From NCBI GenBank assembly GCA_039000515.1, contig JBCFYV010011135.1, positions 6,948,795-7,012,794 on the forward strand: 64,000 nucleotides of DNA, written 5' to 3'. The notes below the pieces were generated by a model. It was not told the origin of the DNA. It worked only from the letters and a program-made list of their open reading frames with translations, and ran no database searches. The DNA is from Timema cristinae. Its lineage: Eukaryota > Arthropoda > Insecta > Phasmatodea > Timematidae. Positions within the stretch are counted from its first letter, which is position 1. Every line of letters begins with the position of its first letter. This document shows positions 48,271 to 58,106 of the stretch, piece by piece. The translations under genes were made by a program, and so were the position numbers.

Positions 48271-49299
48271 TGTACCCGCATCTAACTATCATATTATTTA
48301 AGTTGAAAAATGATACCTGGACACAAGGTAAAGATATTTATTGAAACACATACATATTAATGCAATTACATTAATCCTAACTCTATGCTCCAATACCTAT
48401 ATTTTAACTTGGAGCTTATTATTCTCTATCAGCTTAACTCTTGCCTACAATTATACCTGGACAGCGGAATTAAACTCTGGACTTAATGTTTACTACGACT
48501 ATGCGCCTACCACTGAGATATTCAGTAGCTATCCCATCATGTCTTAGGACAAAGTCTGTGATAGACGTGGGAAAATCATCAGCAAACTATGAGCGATCAA
48601 TAATCAATATCGAGATCTATCATATAACGCAGCTGTCCTCGTTTAGGGAGGCCTTATGCTACCAAATATACGATGACAACTGTTCGAATGCACATATCAT
48701 GATTGATTAACAGCCAAGCTATTATCTTATACTCTCTTATAGATGCACTATTTTAAATAAATAAATACAGTAAATTATTCTTTAAATAGATAATTGGTTC
48801 AAACTTATTAGTATATTTCATATCCCAGAAAATGGGCTAAGAGATGAGCTCTTATTAAATCATGGAAGAGTAGGTTATTTAAGAGTAAGCTCACTCATAT
48901 TAACTTGGAGAGAGGATAGAAAAACCAGATGACTCTGGGAAATACTTAGTAGGCCAACACCCTGTCAGGCACTCGTCCGATATCACCGATACTAACCTAG
49001 CACAATGTTAGTCTAATATATTTGACCACACTACCACCATGTCACGTATTTTTTACTATCGTTAGTTTAGTAAACATTTAAGAGAATAAATTAAATAAAA
49101 CTCCATGGTGTCAACCTGCAATCAAGCACGAGCGGCTAGCATCTTCTGGCGAAGATAGTGCCAACTTCTGAGAATAGAAGGTGTCATGTGGCGAACACAA
49201 CGAACACTAATATATATAGTTAGGTAATATATCCTATGTATATAATGAAACGGAAATAGGATATTTGACGACAAGATACCTGTGATGATATTTCGTTCA

Positions 49300-49550
49300 A
49301 AAAGAGATGAGTCTACAGAGAAGTGAAGGAGTTACATAATGATGAGTTACATTCCCTGAACACCATTACAAGATATTGTTAGGATAATCGAGTCTCATAT
49401 ATTAGCGTGGGTGAAATATGCAACGTGAATGGAAGAAACTATAACCGTGTTCATGGTATTGACTGGCAAACCCAATGGTAAGAGACGATTGGTGAGACCT
49501 AGACGCAAATGGGAGGATAACATTAGACTGGACCTAAAATATATGGTGTG
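49300..49550 (+). pseudogene. Non-LTR retrotransposon ORF2 C-terminal fragment, degenerate
   Basis: Broken frames here encode the end of a LINE reverse-transcriptase ORF. Around 49327-49360 the translation reads KELHNDELHSL, and from about 49460 GKPNGKRRLVRPRRKWEDN followed by IRLDLKY and EVDWIELAQ. This GKPxGKRxxxRPRRRWEDNI...DWIxLAQ block is widespread at the C-terminus of arthropod non-LTR ORF2 proteins. A stop (TAG near 49382) and frame changes show it is dead. It runs directly into the 46-bp tandem array, whose unit repeats the DWIELAQ codons. The clade cannot be assigned from this fragment. Confidence 0.7.
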
Positions 49551-50315
49551 TAGTGAGGTGGACTGGATAGAACTAGCTCAAATAGGAAAAATATATAATG
49601 AGGTAGACTGGATAGAACTAGATCAAATAGGAATAAATGTAATGAGGTAGACTGGATAGAACTAGCTCAAGATGGGAATAAGATGTAATGAGTTGACTGG
49701 ATAGAACTAGCTCAAGATAGGAATAAGATGTAATGAGGTTGACTGGATAGAACTATCTCCAAATAGGAAAAAGATGTAATGAGGTTGACTGGATAGAACT
49801 ATCTCCAAAAAGGAAAAAGATGTAATGAGGTTGACTGGATAGAACTATCTCCAAATAGGAAAAGATGTAATGAGGTTGACTGGATAAAACTATCTCCAAA
49901 TAGGAAAAAGATGTAATGAGGTTGACTGGATAGAACTATCTCCAAATAGGTAAAGATGTAATGAGGTTGACTGGATAGAACTAACTCCAAATAGGAAAAA
50001 GATGTAATGAGTTTAGACTGGATAGAACTATCTCCAAATAGGAAAAAGATGTAATGAGGTAGACTGGATAGAACTATCTCCAAATAGGAAAAGATGTAAT
50101 GAGGTAGACTGGATAGAACTATCTCCAAATAGGAAAAATATGTAATGAGGTAGACTGGATAGAACTATCTCCAAATAGGAAAAAGATGTAATGAGGTAGA
50201 CTGGATAGAACTAGCTCAAGATGGAATAAAGATGTAATGAGGTAGACTGGATAGAACTATCTCAAATGGGAATAAAGATGTAATGAGGTAGACTGGATAG
50301 AACTAGCTCAAGATG
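49550..50315 (+). repeat. 46-bp minisatellite, about 17 copies, inside a LINE
   Basis: The unit begins GATGTAATGAGGTTGACTGG and continues through ATAGAACTATCTCCAAATAG plus an A run. It is an expansion of the LINE segment encoding DWIELAQ: coding flanks of the same element lie on both sides. Variant units alternate AGCTCAAGATGGG and ATCTCCAAATAGG. Because 46 is not a multiple of three, the array destroys the reading frame. Confidence 0.9.
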
Positions 50316-50395
50316 GGAATAGTTGACGTACTTTTGTAAGTGTGGATATGAACCTTCGAGTTCATAATACCATGGAGCTAATAAGTATAGATTTA
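50316..50395 (+). pseudogene. LINE ORF2 extreme C-terminus, right flank of the 46-bp array
   Basis: Translation from 50301 gives DWIELAQDGN, then a stop, then RTFVSVDMNLRVHN. This aligns with the DRDxWxxFVxxxxxLRVP ending seen intact at 54663-54740. The array therefore sits inside one LINE copy and does not merely abut it. Confidence 0.65.
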
Positions 50396-51464
50396 CTTGT
50401 ATAATAATAGTAGTAATAAAGTATTTAATTTCAAATATTACTCGTTTATAACTACAAAATTTTATTTTACTAAAAATTAGCTCAGCCCAAGCTGAGACAA
50501 AATGATTAATAAAAAGATTAATTGTTTTAAAGGGTAAACAAACTCTCTTTATTTCAGGTAAGCTTTTAAATAGTCATGTTCATCACCCTTAATTTACCAA
50601 CGGCATAACGCGCTTATATCTTAGTTATGATTCAATTTTATTTTCCTTCTTCAGTCTACTGGGGGGTCTATTTTTATTACTCTTTGATATTTTCTGAATT
50701 CTTAAAAGTCCTTTCTACAAGTATAACGATACAGGAAGAAAAGGGAGGAAGTCCAATTTTAATTCAATTTTATATAGTGTTTCTATTAAAAAATATTTGT
50801 TAGACAATCCTGAGACCTTTCTAATATACTTTAGATTATGGTTAACAGAGGTATCTGCCATATTGAGTTAGTGATGATAGTGTCAGACAATCATGAGACC
50901 TTTCTAACACATTTCAAACTATGGTTAAAAGAAGTCTCTCTCATATTTTAATTAATTAAAAATGTATTTGCTTGGGATTTTATGGGGTTTAATATTCAGT
51001 TGTTATCTGTAAAATTTGTGTAATGTAACATTCCCCACTTCTTCCCTTTACTCTTCAGTTTCTAGAACAAGTCGTCCTCTGGTTGACATCTTGATTTGTC
51101 ACTAGCCCAATTTCCACTAGACCTGAACAATGAAACATTTCAAGAATTTGCTGCTGATTTCATAATGAAGTTCAGAAGTATGATATCACGGTTTAATGAT
51201 CCTAACTCTATTTCCAGAACACAGTTGATTCTAGAACTAGTTACATACCAACATTTATATTAGTTTATTTAAAGAATTAAGGGATCATTATTAGAGAGGA
51301 AAGACCAATGATATTAATATAAATGATAGTTTTTAGTCTATTATAAACTATTCTTGACGGTTATTTTTGAAATAAAATGTTTAATCAAAAATCACTTAAA
51401 TACTTTGATAAAATTAAGAAGTAATATAAGATAATACTTTAAGGAAATTAATAAAACAAAAAAT
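50396..51464. other. No supported gene; duplicated phrase
   Basis: GACAATCCTGAGACCTTTCT (50803) and GACAATCATGAGACCTTTCT (50886) with similar followers form a two-copy tandem of about 83 bp, related to 4930-5000. Confidence 0.5.
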
Positions 51465-51748
51465 GGGGGTGACCCGGTGGTCTAGGGGTAAGGTGTCAGA
51501 CTTCTGTGCTGGCGGCCGGGGTTCATTCCTCGGTCCCGGCAAAGATTTATCTGATTACCAAACCCTTCCTTCACCTCTGACAAGACATCTTGTGAATGTG
51601 GGGAATGCCATGCTGCCACCGTGGTTCGGATTCCACGTTAAACTGTAGGTCCTTCATTTCATCTCACAATCACCCTACCATTACACATTAGCGTAAGTGC
51701 GTATAACCCGAATGGTTAGTAAGACGCGGTGCTAATAATAATAATAAA
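51465..51748 (+). mobile_element. Full-length tRNA-headed SINE with (TAA)n tail (family 1)
   Basis: The head reads GTGACCCGGTGGTCTAGGGG (A-box side) and GGGGTTCATTCCTC (B box). The body runs through CCACCGTGGTTCGGATTCCA, and the 3' tail AGTAAGACGCGGTGCTAATA ends in TAA repeats. It is the best-preserved copy; partial copies are at 20890-21045 and 28229-28482. The short open frame across it is not a gene. Confidence 0.8.
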
Positions 51749-51839
51749 ACCAAAATTGCAGGAAAAATTTATTTTTTCTCTAACAACCTTTAAAATACTT
51801 GTTGGTGATATATAAATATATCTACTGTAATATACCTAT

Positions 51840-51899
51840 ATATATAATGTAAATATATAATACATATAAAATATATATATATATAATGTGAACATATAA

Positions 51900-51933
<34 letters not shown>

Positions 51934-51957
51934 TGTGTGTGTGTGTGTGTGTGTGTG
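51840..51957 (+). repeat. Compound (TA)n and (GT)n microsatellite
   Basis: ATATATAC variants run into an uninterrupted TA tract and then a GT tract of about 26 bases. A 20-base poly(A) run lies at 52183-52203. Confidence 0.9.
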
Positions 51958-52384
51958 GCCTTTAAATCTTACAAATCCACACTGGTGAACACGGGGACTA
52001 AGAATCTATGTAGCAAATTAAAATATAACCGGGTTGTTTTGAAGGGGGTTTCCCCTAAGTAGTTTTTCTCTCCACCTTATCCTCACAAATTAGGATACAC
52101 TATCTCTAACTCTATCATATTCATTCCACTCCATTAATCAAATTAAATACTTAAAGTCTTGAAGGTTAATAGCGTGTGGTACAAAAAAAAAAAAAAAAAA
52201 AAACTCCTACACATCCTTTCATATAATATTCTAATATACTATGTATCAAAATGTTCAAAAATCAATCATTTGTATTTTACTCTCAATTTGAGGACTATAA
52301 TCAACATATAAAAATATCACCCTTAGTTAAAGTTAAGAATTATGAAATTATCAAGTTTGAGATAAATTCATTTAACCATTTAGT

Positions 52385-52525
52385 CAGTAGCTCCAGGGAC
52401 AGGCAAAGAGAATTGCAAAATACAATTTTTTGGGTTCAGGGCACATTCAACGTACAGATTAATTATAATCATGTGGTCAAAAATTTTTCACGACTACAAT
52501 ACCTTATCTATATGTGAAAGTAAAA
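52385..52525 (+). repeat. Hairpin-ended family copy, diverged
   Basis: GGACAGGCAAAGAGAATTGC, TTTTTTGGGTTCAGGGCACA and CACGACTACAATACC keep the family order, but the terminal hairpin has decayed to a few pairs. Confidence 0.5.
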
Positions 52526-52599
52526 CTAATGACGTATTGGATTCTAGCTTAAAAATGTCACTCTATTATTTTACGACTTTTATCGGAAATAGTTCTCTC

Positions 52600-52870
52600 T
52601 GCTGGTGGTTTCATCTCAACAAGACCGGGAGCAAGTGGCCGTTCAGATACGAGTTGAACAGAACGACATCCTGGGTAAGCCGCTGGGGACGCTCCGAGCG
52701 GTAGAACCTCACGCCCACCCCTATAGCGTCGATCTCACCCCTCCGCGAGTTCCCAGGAGTCCCCGAGGCGTAGTAGCACGCCGATATTGCCAGCACTCAC
52801 CGCCTGAGTCACCCCCTCTTCTTCTGCCACATCAACCCTCCTTACAATATTGGAACCTCACAGACCTAAG
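52600..52870. other. GC-rich block of unknown origin
   Basis: This stretch is far richer in G and C than its surroundings and is open on both strands for 60-97 codons. It contains CGGTGAGT-like and GGGTAAGC donor-like strings. No product is recognised. It could be an exon, a promoter or a piece of a transposon. Confidence 0.3.
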
Positions 52871-52899
52871 CCGAATACCTCCGTTTGACAAGAAATGAG

Positions 52900-54654
52900 G
52901 TTACTAACACTATAGTATTCTCCTTCGATAAAAACTCTTACATTTACAGCAAGCTGGATTTTTTAATCTCAAATAAGCAATTGTTTAGTAAGTCCCTAAA
53001 TATATGGTGCCAACTAAAGCAGACACTTGATTTAACTTAATATGACAAAGAGAAGAGAGGTTATTATTAATTTAATTATATATTATGTAAATAAGGTAAA
53101 GGCAAATAAAATAAAGTTAATTGTCACTAATTTATTGCGTAAATATTTTTATTTAGTTCTAATTTGTCCTTTTGCCACCAGAGCCACCACCGATACCTAA
53201 GATAGGTCAGTCACTAGTGAGTCGTTATGGTACCTATAGCTATGATTGGATGGCCTGTAGTTCGATCCTCTTACGAATCATGGTCTGATTTAAAACCCGG
53301 CTCTAAGCGAGACGGTCGAATGAGATAAGAACTTAGAAGTATTCAAATGAAACAGTGAACTCCTCCGTAATAGAATGATTAACGAACCTTTACTATCCAT
53401 GTTACTAGGACGATTTGTGCACCGATCAAGAGAATCAAAAAGATGGTTCAGGTGGGGCTGTATTTAATCATTATTTGTTCGCTTAATTTACGTTATAAAG
53501 ATCAAACTATCTTACAAGCTAATGATATAGTCACTCCGTTATCTCTAGATCCACGGAACAATGACTAGCACAGAACTAAATGAAAGTTCAAGTGTGGAGT
53601 GAGGTGTGTTAGCGCAAAACATTATATATATAGCACATACCGTAACATGTGGTACCCACTTCAGTGGGTACAGGAGACACAAAATCAATTAAAATAATTC
53701 AGATAATCGTGTGTCCCATCTGACCTTGTTCCAGAGTTATATCCATGCTTGTAATCCAGTTATATGAAGCTATGCAATATTAAAGAGTGCTCAAATTGTC
53801 CATATTCAGCCTGAATACATGCCTGTAGTGGTCGTTTCGTAGATTGCCATATTCTTTCAAATATATAAGTCATTCACGAGCTAAGTTTACCGGGATGACA
53901 GCTCGAAATGTTACTAGAAGTATTCCCTAATAAATCACTACGCCAATAGCTGACATCTATCACTTTGGACAACTGTAATGAAAACAGATGGTAATATATT
54001 ACTGTGATAGTTAACCACAGTAATTTAGGCCAATATTATTTATATATTTATTTGAGGTCGGACACAAAGTTTATTTATAGTTTTATTCCCATTAAAAAAA
54101 TTAAAACACAAAAAACTTCTAACAAACATAGCTTCAAAATGTCAGCTGACGAATCTAATCCATATGATTGAACATAGCGATAAACAAGTTTTTTACAATA
54201 ATGCAGACACGCAGTTGATGACAATATTTTATTCAGTTAAATATTTCAAAATACAATAAAATAATCATAAAATCATTTATTGTATGTAAAAAAATGACAA
54301 AAATTTTCTCTTTTCCATGTAAATATAATGCCTGTATTAAAAGATATTGACGTGTGCACTATAATACACCAAATTAGTAACGTTCCAAAACGAAAAAATA
54401 TGTACTTTTAATTATGTTAAAAATATTGTTTCGAGTTGGATGAAAAGAAATTATTAAAAAAAATGAAATAGTATGAGAAACTTAAGTTTACGTTGTTTTA
54501 AATATAATATATAACAGGTAATTAAAGATCTTTACATTTTTAACAAAACTGTGATCTTTCACAAGTGTTGGCAACCCAAAACTTAACTAATTTTCAACTG
54601 TCTCCAGGTAAAAACCTATCGTGAACGGAATATACATTACCTTGCAATGCTTTT
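52900..54654. other. No supported gene
   Basis: AT-rich. A perfect 9-bp hairpin, GTACCCACT/AGTGGGTAC, lies near 53652. A weak tRNA-head-like phrase is at 53200-53290. Confidence 0.4.
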
Positions 54655-54745
54655 ATTGTTGCTGGATAGAACTAGCTCAAGATAGGGATGTATGGCCTAC
54701 TTTTGTAAGCGTGGTAATAAGCTTACGAGTTCCTAAGTAGCATAG
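54655..54745 (+). pseudogene. LINE ORF2 C-terminal end, second copy
   Basis: From 54663 the frame reads WIELAQDRDVWPTFVSV then VISLRVPK and a TAG stop at 54738-54740. It is the 3' coding end of the same LINE family as at 49300-50395, severely 5'-truncated, with a single copy of the segment that is amplified there. Its right side runs toward the foldback element at 54818. Confidence 0.65.
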
Positions 54746-54817
54746 AGATAGTAAATAAGCTGGTATGATGGTTTGATGTGAAATCCCCTTAAGGTGAGGA
54801 TTTAGAGATCGTAGATC

Positions 54818-55130
54818 TAGCATTTTTATAGAAAACTATTATTTTAGCCGAAATAAATAAAATATTGCTTACCTACATACACAAAGTTTAATTTTATTCA
54901 CATAATGATATCAACAGTTGTTGAATATATGTCATGATCATAGCGGTATTAGATGACAAACTTTTTTAAACGAAGAGAAAAAGTTTTAATTAAATTTCCA
55001 GGACACCCTTGACATATATTCAACGATTGTTGATATCACCATATGAAGAAAACTAAGCTCTATTTTTATACTGAGGTAATATTTCAATTATTTTGACCAT
55101 AAAAAGATTTTCTATAAAATGTGCAAAAAC
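54818..55130. mobile_element. Foldback element with arms of about 115 bp
   Basis: Arms 54818-54934 and 55011-55130 are inverted copies with about 76 bp between them. The inner parts are the most alike (GATATCAACAGTTGTTGAAT against its complement), and the outer parts match with gaps (TTTATAGAAAA...). No coding sequence is present. Confidence 0.65.
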
Positions 55131-55370
55131 ACTTACCTTTTATCGAGCCCCTCCCATTCCTATCTTAAAGCTACCTCAAGTTGGTTACTAACTACAACAT
55201 TTTAGATAATTGAATATGTATAAGAATATTTTGTATTAAAATACAACGAGCAAGCTCTAATTGACGGGGAGGTTGGGACATGAATCCTAATCGGTTTGAC
55301 TGAACTTTCATTCCCTAAGGATTTACTCAATTTTCCATTAGGCTTATTCCTATATTCTACATTCCCTATA

Positions 55371-55636
55371 ACCCGCCTCGTGGCGTAGTTGGCTAACGCG
55401 CTTGTCTGTTGAGCCCGACTACTGAGGACGGGGAGATCGAGGTTCGAATCTCGGTCGGGTGAACTGGGGGTGGATTTTCCTAAATGGTTTTCCACTCTCC
55501 CTTCACGCAAATGCGGGTTTACTTCCTTTAATTCAACCTTCCCAATTCCTAATCCATTAATGTAATTAGTACTTAAAGCGTTTAACCAAAAGGGTAGTAA
55601 GACTGGTGCTAAATAATAATAATAATAATAATAACA
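55371..55636 (+). mobile_element. tRNA-headed SINE with (TAA)n tail (family 2)
   Basis: The head pairs ACCCG with CGGGT and carries an A-box side GTGGCGTAGTTGGCTAACGC and B box GGTTCGAATCTC. The body TTTTCCACTCTCCCTTCACG and CTTCCCAATTCCTAATCCAT is followed by TAGTAAGACTGGTGCTAAAT and TAA repeats. The 3' tail is that of family 1, although heads and bodies differ. The minus-strand open frame at 55202-55510 overlaps it and is not a gene. Confidence 0.8.
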
Positions 55637-55724
55637 TTCCCAATACCCATCTTAATAGAGTAATTAATGTATGCGTCTTGCTCGAAAGAGGACTATGACA
55701 CGTTGAAGAAGATAAAGATTCTCT

Positions 55725-55900
55725 ATTTTTATTTTAGCACCACGTCTTACTACTCGTCTGGGATATAGGAATAAGTATAAATTACTCTAATGTGTTAGTG
55801 TAGAGGAGCGTTGCATTTAGAGGAAGTGTATCCGCATTTGTGGGAAGGGAGAGGGGAAAACCTTTTATTTAAAATCACCTTCGATACACCAGTCTGTAAT
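55725..55900 (-). mobile_element. SINE family 2 copy, tail and body
   Basis: TTTTAGCACCACGTCTTACT followed by AGAGGAAGTGTATCCGCATT and GGAAGGGAGAGGGGAAAACC is the inverted tail and body. It lies about 90 bp from a plus-strand copy, giving a tail-to-tail pair. Confidence 0.6.
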
Positions 55901-56039
55901 TTGAGTCAAGAGCTCCCCATCATCGGTAGACCAGTTTAATGTGAGAGTAATGTGAATGCAGACACATCTCCTTTAAATTCCACCTTCCTCGTCTTTATCT
56001 TATTAGTGTACTACTGTACAATGTAATTGCGTGAAACCT

Positions 56040-56300
56040 GTTTCAATGGCCGCATGGTCAAAGGCATTGTACTCACAATAGACTAGGCTGCTGATTAAGG
56101 GGAGGTCATGGTTTGAGGATGGGTATGACATGATTAGACCATGGACCGTGTCTACTTTTTTTATTGGCTACCCACTCTCTCTTTCCATGCAAATGCGAGT
56201 ACATATCTTCTAAATTCAACTTTTCTCATCCCTAACACATTAGTGTAATTGGTCTAGGGTAGCCTGAATGGTGTAAGACTATAGTGCTATAAAATATGCG
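56040..56300 (+). mobile_element. SINE family 2 copy
   Basis: CAATGGCCGCATGGTCAAAG starts a head with a weak B box. The body has CTACCCACTCTCTCTTTCCA and ATCCCTAACACATTAGTGTA, and the tail GTAAGACTATAGTGCTATAA is decayed. Confidence 0.5.
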
Positions 56301-56311
56301 TAAGGCTGGTA

Positions 56312-56349
56312 GGAAGAAGGGTGCGTAGTGAATGTATATATATATAATA

Positions 56350-56393
<44 letters not shown>

Positions 56394-56414
56394 TTCACTA
56401 CGCACACTTCTTCC
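56312..56414. repeat. AT-rich palindrome, 103 bp
   Basis: GGAAGAAGGGTGCGTAGTGA and its inverted counterpart (one mismatch) flank a (TA)n core; the whole segment can fold as one hairpin. It lies just after a SINE. Confidence 0.85.
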
Positions 56415-57299
56415 CCAACCACTCCATAAATAATAATATATATATTACCGCATCTTAGTTCATGTTATATGCTTACATAGCTTAATAGCGATTAAGGAGA
56501 GATAATTAAAGGAGGAAATGTGCCCATTTTAGCGTTAAAGGGTATTTGTAAACGATTTAGTAAGAGTACACCCAACCTAGATATGAGTTCCAATATCCCC
56601 ATCACTGGAAGCCGGTCTAACCCTATGGTGACGCGTTAAACAAACCGACCACCGATTTGGTTGGATGTTGGTATAAATGTTATTGAAACAGGTAGTATAA
56701 TTCGGACGCTGGAGGGAAAGTAAGGTCTCTTCACTGAGCATTGAACACCCCGATGTGAGGGTGGTCTCATCCCTGTAATATCTTTCAGGGCCCAGTGACA
56801 GCCTTAATCCGGACTTTGCCATCATCTTCCTCCCCCAGGGAAGCAGCTGTTTACATGGTTGCTAATTTCCCTAGATACCCCCCACTCCCCCCCCACTCTA
56901 ACCTTCTTCCAAGCTCGTCCACTAACTAGGCTTGGAGTTTTCAACGCGACTACTTGAGTTGCCCTGCCTTGGCTTGGACGAGCGGAAACTCACAGATACT
57001 CCTTGATGATTAGAGGCTACCTTCAGCAAATACTCGTTGATAATTTGGTTGGATATCGCTGCAGGCAGCATCTTGGAAAACCACTAACGATGAACTAATT
57101 CCCTTGGCAGAGTCGTTAAATATATAACGAGATGTTGGATAGGTCCAGCAACGTAGTTAGAAGTATTGAACTTGCATAAATCCATCAGATACAATCATAC
57201 AGTTTAGTTTTAATAGGATCATGATAATAAAATAGGAAAATATAATTTTTTATGTTATTTTATAGGTACAGTGATAGCTCCTATGAAACACATTATATC

Positions 57300-57565
57300 A
57301 ATCAGCAGGCTGTCTGTCTACTGAGCTAAGATTCCCAGGTTCGATTCCCATAGTGGCAAAAAGATTTATCATCAGTGAAATGTGGGTTTACCCTTCCTTT
57401 CATAGTGATAAATTAATGGCCCAGACTAGAAGTTGTGTGTGCCGTAGTCTTAAGTAAGACAAGCCTAACAAGCTGGAAGTGGAAAATATATGTCCCTTTA
57501 ATAAATAATTGAGCTAGGCCACAGGCTGGAAACCGTAATGGATGTAAAAGTGAAATCTCCTAATA
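57300..57565 (+). mobile_element. tRNA-headed SINE (family 3)
   Basis: CTGTCTGTCTACTGAGCTAA and CCCAGGTTCGATTCCCATAG form the head. The body has AAAAGATTTATCATCAGTGA, TAATGGCCCAGACTAGAAGT and CAGGCTGGAAACCGTAATGG. Other copies are at 13945-14195, 48060-48270 and, weaker, 30160-30330. Confidence 0.6.
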
Positions 57566-57652
57566 GAGGACAGCTCCAAGGATCAATAAAATATCCATTG
57601 TTAAGATTTATATATTATAGCACCGCGTCTTACTATCCGTTCGGTTATACGC

Positions 57653-58106
57653 TTATTAGAATTGTCCGGTTTTGAATATAATTTTAATCATAGCGTTTGA
57701 ACACAGTTTAAACGATAAGAACATAATTCTGTTAATATTAACTACAACAATCTAAACACTGCACTATGCAGAATTGTATGGAGGGTAGTTATGACAAGTG
57801 AATAAATATTGTACTTAGCTTATTGTACAGATTGTATTATACACAGGACCATACACTAATAAAATGAAATGTGAACAGTAGGCCTATATGTGCTCACTAG
57901 CAAACTTCACTACTGGAACAACCCAGCCGGCCTTGTTGAAGGGGAGGGAGGTGTGACCTTGAAGTACTGGAGTCATTACTACGTAGGCTATTTTAGAAAC
58001 TACCCTATAGGGGAAGGGAGGATTTCTCTAACTCCGCGGGAAATAATACCATTCTTGACATTTCTACAGTAAAATACTGTACATGGGCTGGTATTTTTAA
58101 TTTTTG
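57653..58106. other. No supported gene
   Basis: Spacer before the 53-bp array; a 60-codon open frame at 57890-58072 has no recognised motif. Confidence 0.45.

Noticed and set aside
49799..50128. 109-codon minus-strand open frame with SSLPHYIF repeats
   Set aside because: It is the antisense of the 46-bp array within the LINE.
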